From contig OZ246977.1 in NCBI GenBank assembly GCA_965232465.1, positions 310,001 through 374,000 on the forward strand: a DNA stretch of 64,000 bases, in the 5' to 3' direction. Each line of letters opens with the position of its first letter. Within the stretch, counting starts at the first letter, position 1. Source of the stretch: G965232465 sp965232465 (lineage in GTDB: Bacteria > Pseudomonadota > Alphaproteobacteria > JAQWUY01). Of the stretch, positions 44,248 to 52,871 are shown in pieces. A program made the translations under genes and the position numbers. A model generated the notes under the pieces. It had not been told where the DNA came from and searched no databases. It worked only from the letters and a program-made list of their open reading frames with translations.

Positions 44248-45346
44248 CTTTGCTTTTAATGATTTTTCGGATCTGTCGGTTGATGGATTCTATGGTGTTT
44301 GTGGTGTAAATCACCTTCTTAATATGTTCCGGATAGGCTAAACATGGGGCAATACTGCTCCATTTATTCTGCCACGATTTGGCAATGGTTGGGTATTTAC
44401 TGTCCCATTTTTTACAGAAGGTATCCAGCTGTTGCAATGCCATGTCCTCGTTTGGGGCATTGTATATGGCTTTAAGGTCGTCCGCCACTTTCTTTTTATC
44501 TTTCCAAGGGACGAATTTTAGGCTATTTCGTACCATATGTACAATACATAGCTGTACGGTGGTTTGTGGGAATACAGAATTGATGGCTTGTTCAAAGCCC
44601 GTTAGTCCATCTACACAAGTAATGAAAATATCAGTAACGCCCCGATTTTTGATTTCTGTTATGACTTGTAACCAGAACTTAGCTCCCTCATTCTTGCCTA
44701 TCCACATGCCTAGTATTTCTTTCTTGCCGTCCATATTGATACCTAGGGCTAGGTACACAGCCTTGTTTACAATCATATGGTTATCACGGATTTTAATATG
44801 GATACAGTCTAAATAGGCAATGGGATAGATGCTATCAAGCGTTCTGTTTTGCCAAGCGTTGATGTCGTCTATCACCCTATCTGTGACGGTCGAGATGAGT
44901 TCGGGGGATACTTCTGTGCCATATATTTCATAAATATGTTGTTGAATTTCCCGCATAGTCATACCACGGGCATACATAGATATAACTTTATCATCAAAGC
45001 CATGAAACCGCCGAGCATTCTTTGGAATAAATTGGGGTTCATAATCGTTGTCCCTATCCCGTGGAATGCGTAAATCCAAACTATCATCGTCACTGATAAC
45101 AGTCTTCGCATAGTGTCCATTACGGCGATTGCTAGTACTTTTAGGCGATTTGTCATGTTTACCATAGCCAAGGTGATGTTCCATTTCCCCTTCTAAAATG
45201 CCGTTGGCAAGGCTCTGTTTCAAAGATTGGAAAAAGCCATCAGCCCCAAACAACTCTTGCCCCTCGGCGTGTTGTAATAATTGCTTGATCAAATCAGGAT
45301 CGATTGCTGATTGTGTAGTATGTGATTTCTTGCTTCTTTTCGTCAT
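44248..45346 (-). pseudogene. 5' part of the outer IS256 transposase gene
   Basis: Encodes about 366 residues with all three catalytic positions (YLDCIHIK, CVDGLTGFEQ, TNTIESINRQ) and then runs into the terminus of the inner element, acquiring an unrelated tail (GYQKVCVNSVLKFNSIVKHNSELV-like end at 44171). The missing C-terminus is at 42720-42874. The protein made may be inactive or act as an inhibitor of the intact transposase. Confidence 0.88.
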
Positions 45347-45368
45347 AAGTAAGTCTCCTCATTGTTAC

Positions 45369-45404
45369 ATGTGTTATATTCAGAATATTCTGAATATAAC
45401 ACAT
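45369..45404. repeat. 36-bp palindrome before the outer transposase gene
   Basis: Arms ATGTGTTATATTCAGAAT and its exact complement. Same length, outer 12 bases of the arm identical to the palindrome at 42916-42951, inner part changed in a compensating way, 22 bases before the transposase start. Confidence 0.85.
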
Positions 45405-45560
45405 AGGTTAAATAAATCTACTTACACAAATTTCATGACAGACTCAGAATACGGGGAATGTGGGAAATAAAAAATCCGAAAAAGGTTTTTGATTATGTGT
45501 ATACACAATCGCCAAATTCAGATTTTGAACTGGTGGCTATTGTGTCTGCGGAAATATGAG

Positions 45561-45832
45561 GCTATCAATCATTAACAAATCATGATTATGATTATCACGA
45601 AGAGTATCAAATATATGGTCCCAAACACCCGCCTTTTTCCACGGATAAAACGATTATACACAGTCGTACGAGGTCCATAACAAGTAGGCATACTTCGCCA
45701 TGATGTACCTTGTTCTTAAACGGTATAATATCCCATTGATAACCCGTCAACCCTTGCAACACCACGGCTTTTGTTGGGAAGTAGGGGTTTAATCAAACAC
45801 CATTCATAATCACTCATATCGCTATCGTACAT
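45561..45832 (-). pseudogene. IS5/IS427-type transposase remnant
   Basis: Minus-strand frame opens with MYDSDMSDYEWCLIKPLLP, meets one in-frame stop after about 37 codons, then continues EQGTSWRSMPTCYGPRTTVY and NRFIRGKKAGVWDHIFDTL, matching the N-terminal half of IS5-group transposases (RWRDMP-YGP-T-YNRF-RW), ending at LLMIDS. The C-terminal half with the catalytic residues is missing. The region 45446-45560 before it holds only a short plus-strand frame (FDYVYTQSPNSDFELVAIVS then stop) of unknown origin. Confidence 0.75.
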
Positions 45833-45927
45833 TATATATTCTCCTATAAATAAATGATAATAATATAATAATACAGAGTGAATCGCATCTTAAATCATAA
45901 TGCAATACTTTTTATGAGTTTACTACC

Positions 45928-46081
45928 TAGTATAAAATGATATATATTTTTTGATTTTGAGTGGTCAATTTTGTCGTCACCTTCCTTTGGAAATAGCCTT
46001 GCTATTCCCTGCGTTCGGTTTCTAAAAATTGACTCACTAAAACCAAAAATCGTTTGCACTATAACATATCATTTTATACTA
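45928..46081. repeat. MITE-like element copy A (154 bp, 16-bp perfect inverted ends)
   Basis: TAGTATAAAATGATAT (45928-45943) and its exact complement (46066-46081) bound a non-coding unit. Inside are a hairpin GGAAATAGC-CTT-GCTATTCCC (45989-46009), GCGTTCGGTTTC and CAATTTTGTCGTCAC, which appear complemented in copy B at 59151-59323. Stretches on both sides (45833-45927 and 46082-46230) are AT-rich and hold nothing else recognisable. Confidence 0.8.
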
Positions 46082-46230
46082 AAATCACTGTACAAAGGCG
46101 GTGCCCACACAGGTACTGTCTTTTATTATTTTTAATTTTTTCCTAAAAATTTTATACCCAGATTTTATTTTACTTTTTGTAAAAGTATTCAGCAAAATTT
46201 TAAGATTGTTATTTTTATGTAAGAAAAGTA

Positions 46231-46274
46231 TTGACTTGCTCTGCGGAGTGCGGTAAGATAAATTGTATATACAA
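46231..46274 (+). promoter_or_regulatory. Promoter of the catabolic operon with GntR-type operator
   Basis: TTGACT (46231-46236), 17 bases, TAAGAT (46254-46259). The perfect palindrome TTGTATATACAA (46263-46274, flanked AAT/ATT) covers the predicted start near 46266. The same motif, TTGTATACACAA, recurs at 57696-57707 before the binding-protein gene. It suits a HutC-type GntR repressor such as the one encoded at 54422. Confidence 0.7.
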
Positions 46275-46404
46275 ATTTATATATAACAAATACAAGAGAG
46301 AAAATAAAAGCGATGTATCTTATAGACACAGGAATATATACAAGCCTATACTCCATACAGCGATATGTTATATGGTACAAATTTACATGCAGGAATGGTG
46401 GTGT

Positions 46405-47553
46405 ATGCGTGTGACCATATCGGGCGGTGCTATGACACCGTTTAATCGTCGTAAAGATAACAGTTCCTATCGGGATTGGGTTTATGATGCGTTTTATGGG
46501 GCGTTATTGGACAGCGGTGTCGACAAATGTAATATCGATGCGTTGGTGGTTGCCAGCGAAAGTGATTTTTTTTCCGCACAGTTAAACCCAGCCCCTGTAT
46601 TAGCAGATGGATTGGGATTACACAATATTCAAACCTATCGTGCGGAAGGGGGCGGTGCCACGGGGCATGTGGCGGTACAACTGGGGGCATCACTGGTGGC
46701 AAGCGGACACGCCAAGCGGGTTGCCGTATTGGGCTTTGATGGGTGTGCGTCCCATTTACCTGCATCTGATATATTATATTTGTATAATCAATCATATGAT
46801 GGGTGGTTCGAAGGGCAACAAGATATAAGTTCCACGGCTATTTATGCGTTGTCTGCATTGGCATATATGCATCAAAGGGGGGCAAATGAGCAAGATTTTG
46901 CCACTGTTGTCGTGCGTAATCGAAGGTATGCTATGCACAATAAAAATGCCCATTTATCCCTTGATATAACCGTTGAAGATGTATTAAACTCTCCTATAAT
47001 CTCTACCCCGTATCATCGGTTAGATTGTTCGCCCCTAAGTGATGGGTCCGCGTGTATTATTCTGACCGATGATACACCCAAAGTCCCACATGTACAGATT
47101 ACAGGCATGGCGATTGCCAATGATTTTGTACGATTGGGCGATCGCCCCAATCCTGCCCAGTTCCAAACCAAACAACATTCGGCAAAAAAAGCCTATGCGA
47201 TGGCAGGGATATCCCCCAATCACATAACGGCTATTGAAATGTATGACAGCTATTCGGGGGCACAGTTACAAGGTTTGGAAGCGTTGGGGGTTACGGATGA
47301 TGCGGTACACATGGAACGCAGGGGCGGTTTTGATATCGATAATGGTTTTGCGGTAAATATATCGGGCGGATTGCTTGGACAAGGGGTCCCTGTGGGGGCG
47401 GTGGGCGTTGCCCAGTTTTTAACCTTGTATAAATTGTTAACAGGCACTTATGATGGTGTATGTTCGTATTGGGATTCGCCTTATGCGGTGGTGGATACGC
47501 ATGGGGGCATTGCCACCAACTGTGCGGTTTCAGTGTTACGGAGGCATGGATGA
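46405..47553 (+). CDS. Thiolase-fold protein lacking catalytic Cys/His (possible DUF35-dependent aldolase)
   Basis: A 382-residue member of the SCP-x/thiolase superfamily. Where active thiolases have the nucleophile Cys (C-A-S/T-G), this one has Gly82-Gly-Gly-Ala-Thr-Gly, and where GHPVGA gives the catalytic His it has GVPVGA (Val328). Hence it should not act as normal thiolase. EMYDSYSGAQLQGLEALG keeps Tyr residues near the position used by the steroid retro-aldolase Ltp2. The next gene, coupled by ATGA, is a DUF35 protein, the partner type of Ltp2 and archaeal thiolases. First gene of the operon. ATG 46405 fits the family N-terminus (MRVTISGGAMTPF). Confidence 0.75.
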   Translation: MRVTISGGAMTPFNRRKDNSSYRDWVYDAFYGALLDSGVDKCNIDALVVASESDFFSAQLNPAPVLADGLGLHNIQTYRAEGGGATGHVAVQLGASLVASGHAKRVAVLGFDGCASHLPASDILYLYNQSYDGWFEGQQDISSTAIYALSALAYMHQRGANEQDFATVVVRNRRYAMHNKNAHLSLDITVEDVLNSPIISTPYHRLDCSPLSDGSACIILTDDTPKVPHVQITGMAIANDFVRLGDRPNPAQFQTKQHSAKKAYAMAGISPNHITAIEMYDSYSGAQLQGLEALGVTDDAVHMERRGGFDIDNGFAVNISGGLLGQGVPVGAVGVAQFLTLYKLLTGTYDGVCSYWDSPYAVVDTHGGIATNCAVSVLRRHG

Positions 47554-47900
47554 AAATTGATCTAACATACACCTTATACCAAGGTACATATACCCCCTAT
47601 GTGGATGCCTTGCGACAAGGACAGCCGTTGTCCCATGTATGCGGTGTGTGTGACAGTAAAACCTTTCCCCCCCGATTGTGCTGTGACAGGGCATATAATT
47701 TTTGCTTGACTGATAACACAGCAACGGTTTTATACCGTACTGATGGCGGTGAAAAAGCGGTGGCATTGGTACAGTTCATAGGCTGTGAAAATCGAGTGAT
47801 TGCGGAAATTGCCAACCCTGCAATACAAGGGGAAAAATGTGTATTAGTCCCCCCGAAACAAGGTACATTCGGTGTGCGTGTACAAATAGAAGAAGAATAA
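47550..47900 (+). CDS. DUF35 OB-fold protein with zinc ribbon
   Basis: A 116-residue protein: N-terminal helix, zinc-ribbon cysteines (Cys31, Cys34 and the pair Cys44-Cys45 in HVCGVCDSKTFPPRLCC) and C-terminal OB fold that binds acyl-CoA in relatives. DUF35 proteins form complexes with thiolase-fold enzymes and supply the acyl-CoA to them. Its start overlaps the stop of the thiolase-like gene. The open frame extends upstream inside that gene, but only the ATG at 47550 gives the family N-terminus. Confidence 0.85.
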   Translation: MKIDLTYTLYQGTYTPYVDALRQGQPLSHVCGVCDSKTFPPRLCCDRAYNFCLTDNTATVLYRTDGGEKAVALVQFIGCENRVIAEIANPAIQGEKCVLVPPKQGTFGVRVQIEEE

Positions 47901-47906
47901 AAGATA

Positions 47907-49550
47907 ATGTTTGAAAATTGGACAGATATAGACTTAGATAAAATAGGCTTAAAACGCACAGCAGACGGTGTGCGAATTGATATACCCACAGATGCAAATA
48001 TATATCATATGACTGTGGGCAATCAAATGCGATTGGGTAATGGTAATGTCCCGGCTATGATATACGAAAAAGACAGTGGCACCTTTGAAACATGGTCGTT
48101 TGCGGATATTGACATGGCATCGGATAACCTAGCAGGCTATTTGGCGGACAAAGGCTATGGCAAGGGCGATTATATCGGTATCCATACCCGTATGCGACCG
48201 ATGACTGCCATTGCCCATATGGCGGTGTGTAAATTAAATGCGGTGGCGGTAACTTTATCACAGTTTTATGGTCCCCAGACCTTGGCACATGCTTTAAATG
48301 ATTGTCAGGCGAAATGTTTATTAACCACCCAACAATCGTGGATGGAATTACGGGCGGGTGCGGATATATTGTTTCCCCATTTACAACATGTACTTATGAC
48401 CAACAGTGACGATGATACCCGCGATTTATATGATATTATTGTCGAAAAAATACCTTTTACCCCATGTTATGGGGGGGCGAATGACCCGGCATTGTTGATG
48501 TATACTTCTGGGTCAACTGGTATGCCCAAGGGGATTTTACATGGGCATCGGGTGCTTGCGTCTTATCGTCCGTCTATTGCGTTGTTCTATAACTTATCAT
48601 CTGAGGGTACGGATGCGGTGTTTTATTCCCCATCTGATTGGGCTTGGGTTGGGGGATTATTGGATATGTTGTTCCCTGCATGGTTGGCGGGTCGTCCCGT
48701 GGTTACCAGTGATGCTCGTTTTAGTGAACACCAAGCATATACATTTATGAGTCGTCACAGGGTAACCCATACATTTTTGGCACCGACCGCCATTAAACGC
48801 TTGGCACGGTGTGAAAATCCCCGTGAAGTGTATGATATATCGCTCAGGGTTATTTGTACTGGTGGCGAAGCCCTTGCCAGTGATACTTTGCAATGGGCGG
48901 AACAAAAATTGGGGGTAGTGTGTAATGAATTTTATGGTATGACAGAGGTCAATCACCTGATTGGCAACTGTGCCAAATTATATCCCAGAAAAGCGGGGTC
49001 TATGGGGACGGCTTATCCGGGGCATGCGGTGTTTTTGGTCGATGACAATGGTGATGAAGTGGCGGATGGGACTGTGGGGGAAATTGTCACCACAGCGGAT
49101 TCGCCCACACGCTATTTGGGGTATTTAAACAACCCACAAAAGGAACAGGAAATTCGATTAGACAAATGGATGCGGACTTTTGATTTGGCGGTGCGGGATA
49201 CGGATGGATATTTTTGGTACAAAGGGCGTGCGGATGATTTGATAAAATCATCGGGCATACGGATGGGTCCTACGGAAATCGAACAATGTTTATTATCGCA
49301 TGGGGCGGTAACAGAGGCGGCTGTTATCGGCAAACCCGATCCAGATAGGGGGCAAATTGTCAAAGCATTTGTTCGATTAAAAACCGCACACACAGGCGAT
49401 GATACAATGGTAACAGTCTTACAAGACCATGTGCGTACGCATTTGGCATCATATAAAGCCCCACGGGAAATAGTATTTGTAGACTCATTTGTCATGACCA
49501 CGACTGGTAAAATAGACCGTAAAAAACTCCGTTTGCAGAAAGGGGGCTAA
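47907..49550 (+). CDS. AMP-forming acyl-CoA synthetase (ACS/FACS family)
   Basis: A 547-residue ANL superfamily enzyme activating a carboxylate with ATP and CoA. P-loop YTSGSTGMPKGILHGH, EFYGMTEVN, GYFWYKGRADDLIKSSGIR and catalytic lysine region TTTGKIDRKKLR are visible. It resembles acetyl/propionyl- or medium chain acyl-CoA synthetases; substrate not predictable. Follows the DUF35 gene by 6 bases. Confidence 0.9.
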   Translation: MFENWTDIDLDKIGLKRTADGVRIDIPTDANIYHMTVGNQMRLGNGNVPAMIYEKDSGTFETWSFADIDMASDNLAGYLADKGYGKGDYIGIHTRMRPMTAIAHMAVCKLNAVAVTLSQFYGPQTLAHALNDCQAKCLLTTQQSWMELRAGADILFPHLQHVLMTNSDDDTRDLYDIIVEKIPFTPCYGGANDPALLMYTSGSTGMPKGILHGHRVLASYRPSIALFYNLSSEGTDAVFYSPSDWAWVGGLLDMLFPAWLAGRPVVTSDARFSEHQAYTFMSRHRVTHTFLAPTAIKRLARCENPREVYDISLRVICTGGEALASDTLQWAEQKLGVVCNEFYGMTEVNHLIGNCAKLYPRKAGSMGTAYPGHAVFLVDDNGDEVADGTVGEIVTTADSPTRYLGYLNNPQKEQEIRLDKWMRTFDLAVRDTDGYFWYKGRADDLIKSSGIRMGPTEIEQCLLSHGAVTEAAVIGKPDPDRGQIVKAFVRLKTAHTGDDTMVTVLQDHVRTHLASYKAPREIVFVDSFVMTTTGKIDRKKLRLQKGG

Positions 49551-49553
49551 GCG

Positions 49554-50399
49554 ATGAAATTTGGCATACACGCAGGATTATGGATGGAAAACTGGACAGA
49601 CGATCCCAGTTTTGTATTCGACAAAGTTGCCCATATGGGTTTTGACGGTATCGAAGTATCGCTGTTGGGTATTGGTTTGGATACGGCGGAAAAAATCCGT
49701 AAAAATGTGGAAAATTATGGATTGGAAATTACATGTTCGACCGGGCTTGGGGTGGGGCAAGACCCGTCATCAGCACATGCTAGTGAACGGCAACGGGCAA
49801 CGGATACTTTACAGCATGCTGTTGAAATCACCGCCACTCTTGGGTCGACATCATTGGCAGGGGTGGTTGCCAGCCCATGGGGTGTGTTTGACCCCTTACG
49901 CATTCCTGAACGGATACAGTATTCGGCGGAAACTTTGGGCGATTTGCAACCACATTTACAACAATATAATGTACGATTGGGTATCGAAGCATTAAACCGT
50001 TTTGAATCCGATTTAACTTGTACAGCAGAATACGCCGTACAGATTGCGGAAAAAAGTGGGGCGGATTTAGTTGGGGTATTGTTGGACACTTTTCATATGA
50101 ATATCGAAGAAAAATCCCCCGCACACGCCATACAACGGGCGGGTAAAAAATTGTTTCATTATCATATATCCGCCCATGACAGGGGCGTGCCACAACAGGG
50201 CAGATATGATTTTAATGCGGACGCCCACGCTTTGCAGGAAATTGGCTACGATGGTTGGGTGGTGGTGGAAATGTTTGTACAATCGGGATACTCCACCAGC
50301 AGAGATTTAAACATTTGGCGACCCATTGAAACCGATGAAACAGATGTGGATGTGTCGGCTCAGCAGGCACTTAACTTTATGCAACAGGTATATGGATAA
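49554..50399 (+). CDS. Sugar phosphate isomerase/epimerase family (xylose-isomerase-like TIM barrel)
   Basis: A 281-residue TIM-barrel protein of AP endonuclease family 2 (D-tagatose 3-epimerase/hydroxypyruvate isomerase relatives). Metal-binding segments are LGIEALNRFESDL, VLLDTFHMNIEE, FHYHISAHDRGVPQQG and GWVVVEMFV. In tagatose 3-epimerase-like enzymes these Glu, Asp and His hold Mn. Probably a ketose epimerase or aldose/ketose isomerase in the pathway. The next gene dhaL begins in its stop (TAATG). Confidence 0.87.
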   Translation: MKFGIHAGLWMENWTDDPSFVFDKVAHMGFDGIEVSLLGIGLDTAEKIRKNVENYGLEITCSTGLGVGQDPSSAHASERQRATDTLQHAVEITATLGSTSLAGVVASPWGVFDPLRIPERIQYSAETLGDLQPHLQQYNVRLGIEALNRFESDLTCTAEYAVQIAEKSGADLVGVLLDTFHMNIEEKSPAHAIQRAGKKLFHYHISAHDRGVPQQGRYDFNADAHALQEIGYDGWVVVEMFVQSGYSTSRDLNIWRPIETDETDVDVSAQQALNFMQQVYG

Positions 50400-50953
50400 T
50401 GACAGCACAGACATATTTTACCGCTTTATACACAGACATAATCGCCCAGTGTGATACCTTAAATGCCCTTGATACATGCCTAGGTGATGGGGATCATGGT
50501 ACCACTATGGTACGGGGGTTAAAGCACGCCACCCAAGCCCAAAATGGTATGCGGGCAAAGGCATTTATGCGGGCATCGGGTGGGGCGTCTGGTACTTTGT
50601 TTGGGCTGATTTTATATGAAATTGAAAAACATCTTGACTGTGGCGATAACATAATTGCAGGCTTGGCACGGGCATTAGACCGCATTTGTGATTTGGGTGA
50701 TGTGCAACAGGGGGATAAAAGTATGGTCGATGCCCTTGCCCCCGCTGTACAAGCATTACAGGGGGGTAAAAGCCTATCGGTTGCGGTTGCACACGCACAA
50801 CAGGGCAGGGATACAACAAAAACCTTGCATGCCCGTCGTGGACGGGCACAGTATGTGGAAAATCAAGGGGTGGGGCATATTGACCCGGGGGCCGTATCAG
50901 TGTGTATTTTACTGGTACACCTGTTGCAATATAACAATAAGGGGGAAGTATAA
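50399..50953 (+). CDS. DhaL-type kinase subunit (ATP/ADP-binding)
   Basis: A 184-residue nucleotide-binding subunit of dihydroxyacetone kinase type. Mg-binding aspartates Asp25, Asp30 and Asp32 are in LDTCLGDGDHGTTM; also GGASGTLFG and GDKSMVDALAPA. DhaL receives or supplies the phosphate for DhaK. No DhaM phosphotransferase gene is nearby, so the pair probably uses ATP directly. Coupled to dhaK by TAATG. Confidence 0.9.
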   Translation: MTAQTYFTALYTDIIAQCDTLNALDTCLGDGDHGTTMVRGLKHATQAQNGMRAKAFMRASGGASGTLFGLILYEIEKHLDCGDNIIAGLARALDRICDLGDVQQGDKSMVDALAPAVQALQGGKSLSVAVAHAQQGRDTTKTLHARRGRAQYVENQGVGHIDPGAVSVCILLVHLLQYNNKGEV

Positions 50954-51966
50954 TGACAAAGGTATATAATACCGTTGATACCATGGTTGATGATATGCTT
51001 GATGGATATGTATCCGCCTTTCCCCATGTGAAACGGTCACATTATGACAAACGGATTATTGTGCGTAACACCCATGTGAAAAATGCGGATGAAAAGGTTA
51101 CCTTATGTATTGGTAATGGGTCTGGACATGAACCTATCGCCATGGGTTTTGTGGGGCAAGGGGTGTTGGATGCGAATGTGGTTGGGGATGTTTTTGCCGC
51201 CCCATCAGCGGACTTAATCCTTGACGGTATCAGGGCGGTAAATGGACAGGCAGGCACAATTTTACTGATTTCCCAACACAGTGGTGATGTGATTAACGGG
51301 CGGGCGGGGGTGATGCTTGCCCATGAAGAAAATATCCCTGTGGCATATTTGTTAATGTACGATGATATTTCATCCGCCCCCAAAAATAAAGCTCATAATC
51401 GCCGTGGGGCCCCTGGGACAATGTTTATTTATAAAATGCTTGGACAAGCGTCTGAGGAAGGACAAGACATGCAAAGTCTGTTAAAACTAGGGACGGATAT
51501 TCGGGACAGAACGGTTACCCTAAGCTGTGCATTACAATCGGGGATTTCGCCTTTGACTGGCAATCCTATGTTTACCTTGCCCGCAGATGAAGTATTTTTG
51601 GGCATGGGGGTACATGGGGAACCGGGTATTGGACGGTTACAGATGTGTTCGGCGGAAAAAATGGTGGCGGAAATGATGGAACGATTACTGGACGATCGCC
51701 TTATTGCTCATGGGGGGCGGGCATTGGTAATTGTCAATGGTATGGGGGGGACCACACAAATGGAATTACTGACCATTTGGCGAGAGGTTGAACGGTATTT
51801 GAAAAACCGCTACATTACCGCCTTATGCCCTATGGTTGGCAGTTTTGTCACCACGCAAGAGATGGGTGGATTTTCCATATCGTTGTTAGAGCCCACAGAC
51901 GAAATGATACGGTTGTGGACAGCACAATCAAATACCCCATATTTTCCCAATATATATCAGGTTTAA
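50953..51966 (+). CDS. DhaK-type ketose kinase subunit
   Basis: A 337-residue substrate-binding subunit of dihydroxyacetone kinase family. GNGSGHEP (54-61) and the covalent-substrate histidine His221 in GMGVHGEPGIGR are present. Members phosphorylate dihydroxyacetone but also ketotetroses and related ketoses, binding the carbonyl through the His. In this cluster a ketose made by the isomerase genes is a likely substrate. Shares the operon with DhaL and the following aldolase. Confidence 0.9.
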   Translation: MTKVYNTVDTMVDDMLDGYVSAFPHVKRSHYDKRIIVRNTHVKNADEKVTLCIGNGSGHEPIAMGFVGQGVLDANVVGDVFAAPSADLILDGIRAVNGQAGTILLISQHSGDVINGRAGVMLAHEENIPVAYLLMYDDISSAPKNKAHNRRGAPGTMFIYKMLGQASEEGQDMQSLLKLGTDIRDRTVTLSCALQSGISPLTGNPMFTLPADEVFLGMGVHGEPGIGRLQMCSAEKMVAEMMERLLDDRLIAHGGRALVIVNGMGGTTQMELLTIWREVERYLKNRYITALCPMVGSFVTTQEMGGFSISLLEPTDEMIRLWTAQSNTPYFPNIYQV

Positions 51967-51977
51967 GAGAGTTTTTT

Positions 51978-52871
51978 ATGGTTTATAGCACAAAAACAGG
52001 ATTATTATACGGCGTAGCAGTTGATCAGGGCAGTGGCTTGGAATCCGCCTTAAAAACCGCCCGTGGAACACATGCACAGCCCAATGATTTATTTACCTTT
52101 AAGCGGTTATTGACCACATATTTAAGCCCTTATGCATCCAGTGTATTAGTGGATGCCCAGTATGGACGGGATTTACTGCCCCATATGCATGCGGATTGTC
52201 AGGCTATGCTAGCGTTTGAGGCGGATGTGTATCGTATATCTGACAGTGATCGTATCACGGTTTTACCAGATAATTTAAAGATTGCCGATTATCCAGAATT
52301 GGGCGTAAAGACCTTAAAATTCTTTATGTATTATGCCCCCTATGACACGGCAGAATTGGTCCGCAAAAAACAAGGTATTGTACGAAACATTGGTGAACAA
52401 TGCGTACAGCATAACATACAGTTTTTATTTGAACCCATTGTATATGACCCAAAAATCACTGATGAAAATTCAAAAGCATATTTTCAAGCCCGCCCTGAAC
52501 TGGTGGTCACCGCTATTCAACATTTTTCTGCTCCTGAATATCATATCGATATTTTAAAGATCGAACCCCCCGTACATTTTGCCCACTTAGGCGATGTGCA
52601 ACACAGCAAAGATGCGTTTATGAAGGCATCTGATATGGCAGGCGATATACCGCTTGTATTTTTAAGTGCGGGCGTATCATTTGATATTTTTGCTCAGGGG
52701 CTAGATTTTGTAAAATCCGCACAAATACTGTTTAAAGGCTTTGTCTGTGGGCGGGCGATTTGGTCAGAGTTGATTTCTGTGTTTGGTACGCAGGGTATAC
52801 AAGGGGCAGAACACTGGGTACAAACCGAAGGGGTAAACCGTTTAAAAACCTTAAAGGATATAATTACATGA
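51978..52871 (+). CDS. LacD-like class I aldolase
   Basis: A 297-residue protein of the tagatose-1,6-bisphosphate aldolase (LacD) family. The Schiff-base lysine is Lys194 in DILKIEPPVHF; LFEPIVYD and LSAGVSFDIF are barrel strands. LacD-like enzymes cleave ketose 1-phosphates or 1,6-bisphosphates to DHAP and an aldehyde with loose stereochemistry. The open frame extends back into dhaK, but ATG 51978 starts the family sequence. Overlaps the following aldehyde dehydrogenase gene (ATGA). Confidence 0.86.
   Translation: MVYSTKTGLLYGVAVDQGSGLESALKTARGTHAQPNDLFTFKRLLTTYLSPYASSVLVDAQYGRDLLPHMHADCQAMLAFEADVYRISDSDRITVLPDNLKIADYPELGVKTLKFFMYYAPYDTAELVRKKQGIVRNIGEQCVQHNIQFLFEPIVYDPKITDENSKAYFQARPELVVTAIQHFSAPEYHIDILKIEPPVHFAHLGDVQHSKDAFMKASDMAGDIPLVFLSAGVSFDIFAQGLDFVKSAQILFKGFVCGRAIWSELISVFGTQGIQGAEHWVQTEGVNRLKTLKDIIT

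Larger units (their letters stand above)
42688..45445 (-). mobile_element. Outer IS256-family element, split by a nested copy
   Basis: Ends at GAGGCTATCA (42688) and the complement of GAGTCTGTCA (45445), with the inner TTTGTGTAA shared by both. Its transposase reads on the minus strand and is cut in two at 42875/44248 by an inner element of the same family in the opposite orientation. No target duplication is seen at its outer ends, so the flanks may be rearranged. Confidence 0.8.

Noticed and set aside
45558..45567. GAGGCTATCA next to the IS5 remnant as a third IS256 end
   Set aside because: Only 10 bases match and the following inner repeat (AAGTTTGTG) is absent; could be chance.
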